Assembly (NCBI GenBank): GCA_934725085.1
Contig: CAKVAL010000035.1
Span: forward strand, 1-19,931
Length of the DNA: 19,931 bases
Reading direction: 5' to 3'
Origin: an uncultured Erysipelotrichaceae bacterium
GTDB taxonomy: Bacteria; Bacillota_I; Bacilli_A; Erysipelotrichales; Erysipelotrichaceae
Shown here: in pieces, positions 1 through 7,671 of the stretch
Layout of the letters: the number at the start of each line of letters is the position of its first letter
Position numbering within the stretch: the stretch's first letter is position 1
The notes under the pieces: generated by a model
Database searches by the model: none
What the model saw: the letters and a program-made list of their open reading frames with translations, nothing else
What the model was told of the DNA's origin: nothing
Program-made: the position numbers and the translations under genes

Positions 1-896
1 CAGTTAGCTAATAAGATACCCATTTCAAGTTTTGCCTGACCAACAGAAAGAACACCAGCCTTAGTTACAGTATCCATAAAGAAAGTAGAGTTAACTAAAG
101 CACTTAAAGAACCTAGAAACGAAATTAATAAGTAAGGAACACTAAGCGAAATAATTTCAACAACAAGTATTTTCTTACTAACAGCCTTAGTAGTCTGTCC
201 TTTTACTAGTTCATCTATTCTTTGATCATCTTCCTTTGTGAAAAACATAAAGAAGATAATAGTAACAAAAGCAGCCACACTAGCAGCACCAATAGCTGCA
301 TAAATCGCATATATTGATTCAAGTGCAAACACTCTTGTTAATAAAAAGCCAAAGAATATAATGCAGAAGACTCTAACAAATTGTTCCAAAGCTTGAGAAG
401 AGCCATATAAGTCTAGTCTTTTTAATCCTTGATAATAGCCTCTTATAGCACTTAAATAAGGTACAAGAATCACTGCTAATAGAAGAATTGAAAAAATCAT
501 CTTCAAATTCTCAATATCAGTAGCACTTGCACTTGCACCCATTGATTGTCTAGCTAGAGATGGCGATAATAAGCCAAAGACAATAGCTACAATAAATGTT
601 AGTCCCATTACAATTGAAATGCCAAGTTTTTTAACTAAAAGAACAGTTTTATAGTCCTCCTTAGCATAGTATCTAGATACTAATGCCGCAATCGCAAAAG
701 GAATACCGGCACTAGAAATCTTTAATAATAAATCATAATAAGTATAGGCGATAGAATAAAAGGCCATATTAGCCTCACCCGCAAAAGAACTTAGCGGTGA
801 GTAATAAATAAGGCCTAAAGTCTTAGAAATAAAAATTCCAAAAGAAGAAGTTAGGGTCGCAATCATCAACGACTGACTTTTTTTATTGTCTTTCAT
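1..896 (-). CDS. MurJ/SpoVB-like lipid flippase (partial, C-terminus off window)
   Basis: Open from the ATG at 894-896 to the window edge, giving about 298 N-terminal residues. The protein begins MKDNKKSQSLMIATLTSSFG and is a chain of hydrophobic helices with short polar loops, the look of the MOP-superfamily exporters (MurJ/YtgP, SpoVB, polysaccharide exporters). This family flips lipid-linked cell-wall or polysaccharide precursors across the membrane. The phrase ISSAGIPFAIAALVSRYYAKED near residues 58-80 is typical of the first MatE/polysaccharide-synthesis repeat. A strong Shine-Dalgarno AGGAGG sits 7 nt before the ATG, right at the stop of the upstream lipoprotein gene, so the two are co-transcribed. 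Whether it is the essential lipid II flippase or a paralogue cannot be told from the visible half. Confidence 0.8.
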   Translation of the reverse strand, partial: MKDNKKSQSLMIATLTSSFGIFISKTLGLIYYSPLSSFAGEANMAFYSIAYTYYDLLLKISSAGIPFAIAALVSRYYAKEDYKTVLLVKKLGISIVMGLTFIVAIVFGLLSPSLARQSMGASASATDIENLKMIFSILLLAVILVPYLSAIRGYYQGLKRLDLYGSSQALEQFVRVFCIIFFGFLLTRVFALESIYAIYAAIGAASVAAFVTIIFFMFFTKEDDQRIDELVKGQTTKAVSKKILVVEIISLSVPYLLISFLGSLSALVNSTFFMDTVTKAGVLSVGQAKLEMGILLAN

Positions 897-899
897 ATC

Positions 900-1385
900 T
901 TAGCCTCCTAACTTAAAAAATTCTCTCTTAGTTGCACTGGCATCCTTGTTAGTCCAAGTAACCAAAATATACAATACAGGATTCTCGTTTTTAGTAACAC
1001 CTGAAATGTTAATGCCCTTAACAAAACCCTTAGAAGCATTTGTTTGATTCGGTATCATTGAATATTTAGTATCTTCAAATAAGCCTATATTAGCTGCCAT
1101 TTCATTTGAATAGTCAACATCACTTTCAATCGCAATAGCCTCCACATTATACATAGCAACTTTAGGATTATCGATTGTCACATAAAAACGATAAGCACCA
1201 TCAATTGAACCAACATCAAGACTAATATCAAAATACTCACTCTTAGTTTTAAAATCAGCACGAGTGCTCAATTGTTCTATCATCGAATTATATCTTTCCA
1301 TAGCACCAGCATCAATGTCCTTACTATTAGAACAAGATGTTAATAAAAGCACCATCAAAAAGCATAGGAATATTTTTTTAATCAT
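900..1385 (-). CDS. Putative lipoprotein, function unknown
   Basis: 161 residues starting at the ATG at 1383-1385. The frame is open further upstream inside tyrS, but MIKKIF begins a clear signal sequence: basic n-region, hydrophobic core and lipobox LLTSC with the lipidated Cys at residue 18. The mature part (about 143 residues) is hydrophilic. It ends in a beta-rich stretch (YRFYVTIDNPKV, VLYILVTWTNKD) that could be a small Ig-like fold, but I do not recognise the family. It starts 1 nt after the tyrS stop without a convincing Shine-Dalgarno site, so translation is probably coupled to tyrS. The flippase gene follows 3 nt after its stop. Confidence 0.7.
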   Translation of the reverse strand: MIKKIFLCFLMVLLLTSCSNSKDIDAGAMERYNSMIEQLSTRADFKTKSEYFDISLDVGSIDGAYRFYVTIDNPKVAMYNVEAIAIESDVDYSNEMAANIGLFEDTKYSMIPNQTNASKGFVKGINISGVTKNENPVLYILVTWTNKDASATKREFFKLGG

Positions 1386-1386
1386 T

Positions 1387-2613
1387 TTATTCAAAGTTAA
1401 TAGCGTAATAGAATTTCTTACCTTTTTTAATAATAGTAAGCTTCGAATCAAAAGCATCCTCAGCATTAAGCACAAAGTCTAATGAATTAACCTTGTCACC
1501 ATTAACACTGATAGAATTGCCACTAATTAAATCTCTAGCTTCCCTTTTAGACTTACATACACCAGCAGAAATTAATACATCAACTAAAGGTGTACCACTT
1601 ACAACAACTGTCTTTTCTAAATCATTAGTCGCATCCTTTAATTCACTATATGTTAAATCCTTGATATTTCCCTTAAAGAAAGTATCTGCAATCTTTACAG
1701 CTGTATTGTAAGCCTCTTCACCATGAATGAAAGTAATAACTTCTTTTGCTAGAGCCTTATGAGCTAAACGCAAATGTGGTTCTTCTTTGTTTGATCTCTC
1801 TAATTCTTCAATTTCTTCTCTACTTAAGAAAGTTAAGAATTTCAAGTAATCAATAACTTTTTCATCCTCAGAATTGATAAAGAATTGATACATTTCATAA
1901 GGACTAGTCTTATTAGCATCTAACCAAATAGCCTTACCATTAGTCTTACCAAACTTAGAACCATCAGACTTTGTTAATAAGGGCATTGTAAAACCATAAG
2001 CTTCCTTACCAAGTTTCTTTCTAATAAGCTCAATACCAGCAGTAATATTACCCCATTGGTCTTGACCAGCAACCTGTAATGTTACATCTTCATTTTCATA
2101 TAAATGTAAGAAGTCATAAGCTTGAAGCAACATATAAGAGAATTCAGTATAAGTAATACCCTCATCCAATCTTCTCTTGATAATATCCTTATTTAACATG
2201 TAGTTAATATTAAAATACTTACCTACATCTCTTAAGAATTCTAAATATGAAAAGCTATGTAGCCAATCATAGTTATTAACCACTTTAAAACCAAATAGCT
2301 TAGTAGCTTGTTTACTTAAGCAATCGAAGTTATGTTGAACTTCTTCTTTAGTAATCATTGGTCTTTCGCTATCTGGTTTAGGGTCACCAATCAAACCAGT
2401 TCCCCCACCAACTAGTAATACAGGATTGTGTCCTGCATCCTTTAATCTCTTTGAAATCAAAAAGCTAGAGAAATGACCAATGTGTAAGGAATCACCTGTT
2501 GGATCGGTTCCAATATAGAATGTCATGCCTCCTGCATTTAATTTTTCTTTAATATCAGGAGATGAACAATCCTTGATAAGTCCTCTCCACTCTAATTCTT
2601 CATATATACCCAT
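1387..2613 (-). CDS. tyrS: Tyrosyl-tRNA synthetase
   Basis: 408 residues, full length for a bacterial TyrRS. It charges tRNA-Tyr with tyrosine in the cytoplasm. The class I signatures are present: HIGH at residues 44-47 (DSLHIGHFSS), the tyrosine/tRNA pocket motif GQDQWGN at 183-189, and KFGKT at 220-224, the TyrRS form of KMSKS. A C-terminal S4-type RNA-binding domain covers about residues 340-405 (LISAGVCKSKREARDLIS). The gene lies 3 nt downstream of ccpA with no T-box leader, so unlike many Bacillota tyrS genes it is transcribed from the ytxG-ccpA operon. No good Shine-Dalgarno precedes the ATG, suggesting coupling to ccpA translation. Confidence 0.96.
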   Translation of the reverse strand: MGIYEELEWRGLIKDCSSPDIKEKLNAGGMTFYIGTDPTGDSLHIGHFSSFLISKRLKDAGHNPVLLVGGGTGLIGDPKPDSERPMITKEEVQHNFDCLSKQATKLFGFKVVNNYDWLHSFSYLEFLRDVGKYFNINYMLNKDIIKRRLDEGITYTEFSYMLLQAYDFLHLYENEDVTLQVAGQDQWGNITAGIELIRKKLGKEAYGFTMPLLTKSDGSKFGKTNGKAIWLDANKTSPYEMYQFFINSEDEKVIDYLKFLTFLSREEIEELERSNKEEPHLRLAHKALAKEVITFIHGEEAYNTAVKIADTFFKGNIKDLTYSELKDATNDLEKTVVVSGTPLVDVLISAGVCKSKREARDLISGNSISVNGDKVNSLDFVLNAEDAFDSKLTIIKKGKKFYYAINFE

Positions 2614-2616
2614 ATT

Positions 2617-3609
2617 TTATTTTGTAGTCTTTCTTTCCTTATAAATATAACCTAATACTTTTTGTTTATCTTCGACCTTTTCATTCTTAAGCATCTTAGT
2701 CATTAGACGCATAGAAACAGCACCTAGGTCATAGGTTGGTACTTCAAAAGCACTAACCTCAGGTCTTACCATTGATAGATATTTTGTATCATTTAAACAA
2801 ATGATTTCCATTTCCTCAGGAACTTTGACACCATTCTCGTTACATGCGTTTAAACATGCTAAAGCTTGGGAATCACGATTAACAATCATCAATTGATGTC
2901 TATGGTTCTTAAAATAACTCTTTAAGAACTTATAAGTAGAACGTTCATCACTAGAGAAATCTAAATAGCCCTTAAAAGTTAAATTGTGATCCTTGAAGCA
3001 CTTAGCTGCCCCCTCTACCATTTCCTTTGACATGTTGTGGTTTCTTCTATCATCTAATATCGCAATATCTTTGATTCCCTTGTTAATATATTCATCACAA
3101 GTATCATAGACTGCCTTACGATAGTCAACACAAACAGAACAAATAGAATTAGCGATAATGCGATCACCAACCGCAACGATTGGGATATTATAAGCATCCA
3201 ATTCCTTAGTAGCCTCATCATCTAGACCATTGTTGCAATAGATAACCACACCATCAACTCTTGACTTAATCACTTCATCAACAGCTTCTTGGATATTAGT
3301 AATACCTTGGGTAACTGCATGTAAATAGATGTTGTAGTCATAGATTTTTGCAACATCGCACAAGCCATTAATTAATTGGCCTGTGGTACCAATTGATTCT
3401 TCAGGAAAAATCAAACCAATAGTAGTTGTTCTTTGCAAAGCTAAGCCCTGAGCTATAGCATTCGGTTTATAGCCCAGGGTCTTAATTGCTTCTTCAACCT
3501 TCTCTTTTGTCGCCTTTTTAACAACATCTGAACCGTTCATTACCCTAGATACGGTGGCTAGGGAAACATTAGCTTGTCTAGCTACATCGTAAATAGTTAC
3601 ACGTTTCAT
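2617..3609 (-). CDS. ccpA: LacI-family regulator, probable catabolite control protein CcpA
   Basis: 330 residues. The N-terminal HTH (TIYDVARQANVSLATVSRVM, residues 4-23) is followed by the hinge helix (YKPNAIAQGLA) and a periplasmic-binding-protein-like effector domain. The match to Bacillus CcpA is close at both ends, including the C-terminal LSMVRPEVSAFEVPTYDLG and MRLMTKMLKNEKVED stretches. CcpA with HPr-Ser46-P represses or activates carbon genes at cre sites. Context supports the call: murC, ytxG, ytxH and ccpA occur in the same order in B. subtilis, with tyrS also close. The Shine-Dalgarno AAGGA lies about 8-12 nt before the ATG at 3607-3609. I found no convincing cre site in the intergenic regions I read, so its local targets are unknown. 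Confidence 0.88.
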   Translation of the reverse strand: MKRVTIYDVARQANVSLATVSRVMNGSDVVKKATKEKVEEAIKTLGYKPNAIAQGLALQRTTTIGLIFPEESIGTTGQLINGLCDVAKIYDYNIYLHAVTQGITNIQEAVDEVIKSRVDGVVIYCNNGLDDEATKELDAYNIPIVAVGDRIIANSICSVCVDYRKAVYDTCDEYINKGIKDIAILDDRRNHNMSKEMVEGAAKCFKDHNLTFKGYLDFSSDERSTYKFLKSYFKNHRHQLMIVNRDSQALACLNACNENGVKVPEEMEIICLNDTKYLSMVRPEVSAFEVPTYDLGAVSMRLMTKMLKNEKVEDKQKVLGYIYKERKTTK

Positions 3610-3614
3610 AATTA

Positions 3615-4241
3615 TTATTCCTTATCTGAATTTTCTTTATCTTCTGGTTTTAACCAGTTCTTTAAAGCTGCAACAGCTTTTTCAGCAACATCAATAGTTA
3701 CATCCTTTGCCTTTTCAGCAACATCAATTGTAACATCCTTAGCATGTTCAATACCTTCTTGAACTCCAGGCTTGCTTAAATAGTCATTCACACCCTTAGC
3801 TGCCTTTTCATAAGTATCAGTAATCTTATCAGTAACCTTCTTAACATTTTCATTTGCCTTAAGATTATCTACAGCCTCACTCACCTTCTCACTAGCCTCT
3901 TTAGCATAAGCCTCTACAGTACTTGCTGCCTTCTTAACTTCTTCCTTTTCCTTAAGTTCTTTGAAAGCTTTGTTAGCACCATCACTAAGTTCCTTAGCCT
4001 TAGTCTTCACAAAATCCAATGTTTTCTTAACTTCTTCAGGATCTGTTGCTTGAGAATAAAGTTCCTTAAGTTTATCGATAGCCTTATTTAAAACTTCAAC
4101 AGACTTTTCCTTAACTTCTTTAGCCTTATCTTGAAGATCGCCATCAACTTCATCGGCACCCTTAGAGATTTCATCAATCTTCTTCTTCATCTCTTCAACT
4201 GTTTCATCAATTTGTTCTTCAATTTTAATTTCATCAGTCAT
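3615..4241 (-). CDS. ytxH: YtxH-like amphipathic helical protein
   Basis: 208 residues, almost entirely Lys/Glu/Ala-rich amphipathic helix with no signal peptide or membrane segment. It resembles YtxH/LEA-type proteins seen next to ytxG in Bacillota, except that typical YtxH has an N-terminal glycine-rich membrane helix that is missing here. Near the C-terminus an 11-residue unit (AKDVTIDVAEK) is repeated in tandem, a hendecad spacing that makes a straight hydrophobic stripe suited to membrane-surface or coiled-coil binding. Shine-Dalgarno AAAGGAG precedes the ATG at 4239-4241, and the gene lies 4 nt after ytxG. Function is unproven; in B. subtilis the neighbours are general-stress genes. Confidence 0.65.
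   Translation of the reverse strand: MTDEIKIEEQIDETVEEMKKKIDEISKGADEVDGDLQDKAKEVKEKSVEVLNKAIDKLKELYSQATDPEEVKKTLDFVKTKAKELSDGANKAFKELKEKEEVKKAASTVEAYAKEASEKVSEAVDNLKANENVKKVTDKITDTYEKAAKGVNDYLSKPGVQEGIEHAKDVTIDVAEKAKDVTIDVAEKAVAALKNWLKPEDKENSDKE
3678..3743 (-). repeat. 33-bp tandem repeat inside the ytxH-like gene
   Basis: Two consecutive copies of a 33-bp unit, at about 3678-3710 and 3711-3743, differ at a few positions. They encode the duplicated 11-residue helix unit AKDVTIDVAEK. The codon-level similarity suggests a fairly recent internal duplication. The repeat stays in frame. Confidence 0.7.
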
Positions 4242-4245
4242 ACTC

Positions 4246-4641
4246 TTATTCTCCTTTACTTAAAATATCGTCAAGACTAACTTCCTTTAATTCCTCAGGC
4301 ACTTCATTAGTCTTTTCTTCCTTTTTCACAAAACTTGAAACCTTATCCTTAATATTATCCAAGTTTTTAGAAACATAGTCCTTTGCATCATTTATAGCCT
4401 TACCAGTTGCCTCACAAGCATCATCAATATGCTTAGAAACATTTACAGCAGTATCAAGTGGTGCTTGTACCTTATCAAGTGATTTTTCAACCATTTCAAT
4501 AGAACCATGTGTCTTATTTACAGTTACATCCAATGAAACGATTAACTTAATCAGTTTAAATAAGAAAATAATCAAAAATATTAATGCGATCACTCCTAAT
4601 ATTGGGAGTAATTCTTTACATAAATAAAAAAAACTTGCCAT
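4246..4641 (-). CDS. ytxG: YtxG-like DUF948 membrane protein
   Basis: 131 residues. One N-terminal transmembrane segment (LPILGVIALIFLIIFLFKLI, about residues 13-32) is followed by a long amphipathic helical region (VDVTV..HGSIEMVEKSLDKVQAPLDTAVN-type heptads) and an acidic tail. This is the layout of the DUF948/YtxG family, small membrane-anchored coiled-coil proteins of Bacillota. It is the first gene of the ytxG-ytxH-ccpA-tyrS group: a good sigma-A promoter lies 21-49 nt upstream, and AGAGG serves as Shine-Dalgarno before the ATG at 4639-4641. It probably tethers the soluble YtxH-like neighbour to the membrane, but that is inference. Confidence 0.75.
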   Translation of the reverse strand: MASFFYLCKELLPILGVIALIFLIIFLFKLIKLIVSLDVTVNKTHGSIEMVEKSLDKVQAPLDTAVNVSKHIDDACEATGKAINDAKDYVSKNLDNIKDKVSSFVKKEEKTNEVPEELKEVSLDDILSKGE

Positions 4642-4661
4642 GTATCTGTACCTCTACAAAC

Positions 4662-4690
4662 ATTCTATAAAATAATGAAAACTTTTTCAA
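4662..4690 (-). promoter_or_regulatory. Sigma-A promoter for ytxG-ytxH-ccpA-tyrS
   Basis: On the minus strand, -35 TTGAAA (4690-4685), a 17-nt spacer and -10 TAGAAT (4667-4662) stand between the murC stop and the ytxG start. It is the best promoter match in the window. It implies that ccpA and tyrS are expressed from here rather than only by read-through from murC. Confidence 0.75.
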
Positions 4691-4710
4691 GGATATTGTA
4701 AGCCCTCTCA

Positions 4711-6015
4711 CTACAAATATTTCTTAGTCAAATGAGCCAAGTTATAAATGTCCTTACTAGACATGAACACATATACCGCATCGCCATTTGAAGCTAATAA
4801 CTTAGCACCTTCTTCATCCTCGCTTAATACAACAGAACCATCAATCATCTTTGCTAAATAATTGATATCGATATCAGTGCCATCTTGCTTGTCATCAATT
4901 GAAGTAAAATCTAATAGATAAATCTTATCAGCTAGCTCTAAAGCTTCCTTAAAATCTTTCGCAAAATGAAGAACTCTAGAAGCACGATGTGGTTTAAAGA
5001 TTGCCACAACTTTCTTATCAGGATAGCGAAGTCTTGTAGCCTTTAAAGTAACTGCAACTTCGGTTGGATGATGTGCATAATCATCAACAAGAATTGAATT
5101 ATGATATTCCTCTACGATATATCTACGTTTTGGACCCTTATAATCAGTAAATGATTCTTCAACCACATTTAAGTCCAAACCCAATTTATAAGCCAAAGAT
5201 ATAACACCTAAGGCATCAATCAATAAGTGTCTACCAATCAAAGGCAAATTAAATGTCTTAACAAATTCGCCTTTAAAATATAAATCAAAAGTAGCACCCT
5301 TATTAGTCTCAACTAGATTATTCGCATAGAAATCATCACACTCTTCAAAACCAAAACTATAGTTTTCTTTACCATTAAAGTCTAATTTCTTACACCAAAC
5401 ATCATCACCATAATAGAAAGTAATCTTTTTTACATTACCAATAAATTTTTGATAAGAATTGAAATAATCATCCTCATCCTTAAAGAAATCTACATGATCA
5501 ATTTCAATATTATTGATAACTGCATAATCAGGATAATATGAATGGAAATGATTTCTGAATTCATCAGATTCAACACACAAATATTCACTATCCTTAGTCA
5601 AATAACCTTCTCCATCACCAATCAAATAAGCTGTCTTAAAGAAACAAGACAAGACATTCTTACACATTGTAGTAGTTGTTGTCTTACCATGAGAACCGCA
5701 TAATGAAACAGACTTATAATTCTTCATAAGTTCACCAAGATACTCATGATATCTATAACACTTACATGTTGGATTATTTCTAGCTGCAATAACCTCAGGG
5801 AAATCCTCCAAAAAAGCATTACCAATAATTACTGTATAGTTATCTTTAATATTATTAGGATCAAAATTAACAATCTTAATATCATGCTTAATAAGTTCAT
5901 CTTCAGTAAAGAAATGCTTATCTAAATCTGAACCCATTACCTCATTTCCAATTTCTTTTAACATGACAGCTAATGCCGCCATACCAGAACCCTTTATACC
6001 AATGAAATAAAACAT
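4711..6015 (-). CDS. murC: UDP-N-acetylmuramate--L-alanine ligase
   Basis: 434 residues, normal length. MurC adds the first amino acid, L-Ala, to UDP-MurNAc using ATP in the cytoplasm. Visible motifs are the N-terminal UDP-binding glycine loop GIKGSGM (residues 6-12), the ATP P-loop GSHGKTTTTT (107-116), and the Mur-ligase C-terminal signature DDYAHHPTEV (311-320), whose double-His form is the MurC version. Shine-Dalgarno AAAGGAC precedes the ATG at 6013-6015, and the upstream gene ends 3 nt away. Its probable promoter is the one before the small AbrB-like gene, about 900 nt upstream. The conserved murC-ytxG-ytxH-ccpA order supports orthology. Confidence 0.95.
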   Translation of the reverse strand: MFYFIGIKGSGMAALAVMLKEIGNEVMGSDLDKHFFTEDELIKHDIKIVNFDPNNIKDNYTVIIGNAFLEDFPEVIAARNNPTCKCYRYHEYLGELMKNYKSVSLCGSHGKTTTTTMCKNVLSCFFKTAYLIGDGEGYLTKDSEYLCVESDEFRNHFHSYYPDYAVINNIEIDHVDFFKDEDDYFNSYQKFIGNVKKITFYYGDDVWCKKLDFNGKENYSFGFEECDDFYANNLVETNKGATFDLYFKGEFVKTFNLPLIGRHLLIDALGVISLAYKLGLDLNVVEESFTDYKGPKRRYIVEEYHNSILVDDYAHHPTEVAVTLKATRLRYPDKKVVAIFKPHRASRVLHFAKDFKEALELADKIYLLDFTSIDDKQDGTDIDINYLAKMIDGSVVLSEDEEGAKLLASNGDAVYVFMSSKDIYNLAHLTKKYL

Positions 6016-6018
6016 ATT

Positions 6019-6666
6019 TTAGTCCTTTGTCTTATATAATTCATCAAACAAATTAATTTCAGCTGTCTTATCCATATCGTCTTTTTCATTAAAATCAACA
6101 CTAGAAAAGATATCAGCCAAATCACTAGTAACATCAGTAGCCACTTTCTTTGAATTATCTACTTTCTTTGTTTCCTTTTGAACATTAGTAATAGACTCAT
6201 AACCATAAATAGGAGATAAAACAGTTCCTAAGTAACTTGAACGAGGCTTTTCTAAACATGCATAACTTACATCAGAAATGGGTTCCTTAGCCTTCTTCTC
6301 ATCCTTTTCAAGACTACCAAACATAGGACTCAAGAAAGGTTGAGCCACATACTTTTCCTCAGGCTCTTCTCTTTTAACCTCATCATAAACAGGAGTCTTA
6401 ATAACATCAATAAAGTCATTACGTTCCTCCTTTTGTTCATAATTAATAAAAGTATTATTAGTCTTAGGTTCTTCTACTACTCTTTTTACTTCTTCAACCT
6501 TAACAACAGTTTCTTCCTTTTTAACTTCAGGCTTCTTATATAAAATATCCGAAGCCTTCATCCTACTTTCAGGTCTTCTATTCTTAACCTCTGGATTAGA
6601 GACATCATATTCGTCTTCAAATAATAAATCAATAAATTTTTGTTTCAATGTTTGTGAACTTGCCAT
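6019..6666 (-). CDS. Hypothetical disordered protein in the murC operon
   Basis: 215 residues that I do not recognise. The N-terminus (MASSQTLKQKFIDLLFEDEY) can form a short amphipathic helix, and the C-terminus (LADIFSSVDFNEKDDMDK, then NLFDELYKTKD) another pair of short motifs. Between them lie about 140 residues rich in Lys, Glu, Val and Pro, probably disordered. No catalytic motif or membrane segment is seen. In B. subtilis the gene just upstream of murC encodes the FtsK-like translocase SftA, but no ATPase domain exists here. A short scaffold protein with binding motifs at both ends is the best description. Shine-Dalgarno is AAGGTAGG; murC begins 3 nt after the stop. Confidence 0.75.
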   Translation of the reverse strand: MASSQTLKQKFIDLLFEDEYDVSNPEVKNRRPESRMKASDILYKKPEVKKEETVVKVEEVKRVVEEPKTNNTFINYEQKEERNDFIDVIKTPVYDEVKREEPEEKYVAQPFLSPMFGSLEKDEKKAKEPISDVSYACLEKPRSSYLGTVLSPIYGYESITNVQKETKKVDNSKKVATDVTSDLADIFSSVDFNEKDDMDKTAEINLFDELYKTKD

Positions 6667-6684
6667 AACTTAACCTACCTTCTT

Positions 6685-6864
6685 TTATTCTACTACACTT
6701 TCATTATCAGTTTTCTTTAATTGGGGATTAGATAAAACTCTTGGCTCTAATACAACCTTACCACTAGGATATTCCTTAACCTCATAGTAATCATACTTTG
6801 CGCCTCTAATCACTACCCTTTTCTTGCTATCTAACTTTGCCGTATACTCTTTATCGTTTTTCAT
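6685..6864 (-). CDS. Small AbrB/swapped-hairpin-like protein
   Basis: 59 residues, ATG at 6862-6864, TAA at 6685-6687. The sequence reads MKNDKEYTAKLDSKKRVVI then RGAKYDYYEVKEYPSGKVVL and EPRVLSNPQL. The alternation of short strands around LDSKKRVVI and GKVVLEPRVL resembles the AbrB/SpoVT swapped-hairpin fold used by many antitoxins and small regulators, but the family call rests on pattern only. Support for a real gene: a TATAAT promoter 39 nt upstream, GAGGT as Shine-Dalgarno, and an 18-nt gap to the next gene with the same orientation. No toxin gene is beside it, so if it is antitoxin-like it is an orphan, perhaps now a regulator of the murC operon. Confidence 0.65.
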   Translation of the reverse strand: MKNDKEYTAKLDSKKRVVIRGAKYDYYEVKEYPSGKVVLEPRVLSNPQLKKTDNESVVE

Positions 6865-6875
6865 AATAATACCTC

Positions 6876-6889
6876 GTGGGATATCCCAC
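6876..6889. promoter_or_regulatory. Perfect 14-bp palindrome in the 5' UTR of the small AbrB-like gene
   Basis: GTGGGATATCCCAC lies between the predicted transcription start (about 6896) and the Shine-Dalgarno GAGGT. It could be an operator half-site pair for a dimeric regulator, possibly the downstream AbrB-like protein itself. As RNA it could form a 5-bp hairpin with an AUAU loop abutting the ribosome-binding site. Neither role is shown. Confidence 0.5.
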
Positions 6890-6902
6890 TATCTATGTAT
6901 TA

Positions 6903-6911
6903 ATTATAACA
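6903..6911 (-). promoter_or_regulatory. Extended -10 promoter for the murC operon
   Basis: Minus strand TGTTATAAT: a perfect -10 with the extended TGn element, but no good -35. The region where a -35 would sit is the hairpin of the upstream gene's terminator. It would start transcription near 6896, driving the AbrB-like gene, the 215-residue protein and murC. Confidence 0.6.
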
Positions 6912-6912
6912 T

Positions 6913-6936
6913 AAAAAAACGAAACCAAACGGTTTC
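6913..6936 (-). terminator. Rho-independent terminator of the radC-lipoprotein operon
   Basis: Minus strand GAAACC-GTTT-GGTTTC hairpin followed by G and seven T residues. The stem overlaps the TGA stop (6935-6937) of the lipoprotein gene. The T tract directly abuts the next promoter's -10, so the terminator and the following promoter are fused within about 35 bp. Confidence 0.85.
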
Positions 6937-7666
6937 ATTCTTCAGTATTTTCTTCGTTAACGATTTCCTCTTGAGTATTTTCGTTTTCCCCTTCAATAGA
7001 TTCATTGGTTTGATTGCCAACTACTGCATTACCTATCAAAAGTTCACTTAAATTGCCACTGGTAGGCCTTGTAGAATCAAACAAGTCGATTTGTTTCTTC
7101 TTATAATCAACTACATTTTTATCTGAATAATTGTTAATAATCAAATCTTCATCTAAATCAACAGACCTAGCAATCGTAAACAAATGTTTTACAATATCTT
7201 TTACATAAGACTTAGAAGAAGTGATATAAGTTAAATCACTTGTGATTAATTCAATAACATAGTACTCATTATTTTGATATAAATTCAATATATAATCTCT
7301 CTCTATATCCTTAATAGTTAAATATTTACCACCATTAGAATAAACAAGCTTGTTTTGATCTAACAAAGATGAATTTGTTAAATATTGTTCAGGATAATAT
7401 TTATTATTGATGATGTCATTGATATTAATATTAACAACTATCTTATTATCTAAGTATTTTAAAACTAAACTCTCTTGTTCAAAGCTCACCTCTCCCATGT
7501 CACTTGGAAGATAATAGTCATAATACTCAAGACTATTATTAGGATGATTAGATGTAATCTTATTTGTATCACTTAAAAGAACGTCCAAATCGTTTGTGAT
7601 ATTAGTTCCGTTTGAACTGCAACCACACATTAATACTAATAGTAAAACAATCAATAGGTTTTTCAT
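6935..7666 (-). CDS. Putative lipoprotein, function unknown
   Basis: 243 residues. The signal peptide MKNLLIVLLLVLMCGC has its lipobox Cys at residue 16. The mature part is Asn/Asp-rich with alternating hydrophobic strands between about residues 45 and 175 (GEVSFEQESLVLKYLDNKIV, YYVIELITSDLTYI). It ends in a Glu/Asn-rich, probably disordered tail (ENENTQEEIVNEENTEE). I do not recognise the family. It is the last gene of the CpaB-like/VanZ-like/RadC operon, 5 nt after radC, with only a weak Shine-Dalgarno, and it ends in a strong terminator. Confidence 0.75.
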   Translation of the reverse strand: MKNLLIVLLLVLMCGCSSNGTNITNDLDVLLSDTNKITSNHPNNSLEYYDYYLPSDMGEVSFEQESLVLKYLDNKIVVNININDIINNKYYPEQYLTNSSLLDQNKLVYSNGGKYLTIKDIERDYILNLYQNNEYYVIELITSDLTYITSSKSYVKDIVKHLFTIARSVDLDEDLIINNYSDKNVVDYKKKQIDLFDSTRPTSGNLSELLIGNAVVGNQTNESIEGENENTQEEIVNEENTEE

Positions 7667-7671
7667 CCAAG

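Noticed and set aside
6685..6864. Complete type II toxin-antitoxin pair with the AbrB-like gene as antitoxin
   Set aside because: No toxin-like gene lies on either side; the next gene is a long disordered protein and then murC.
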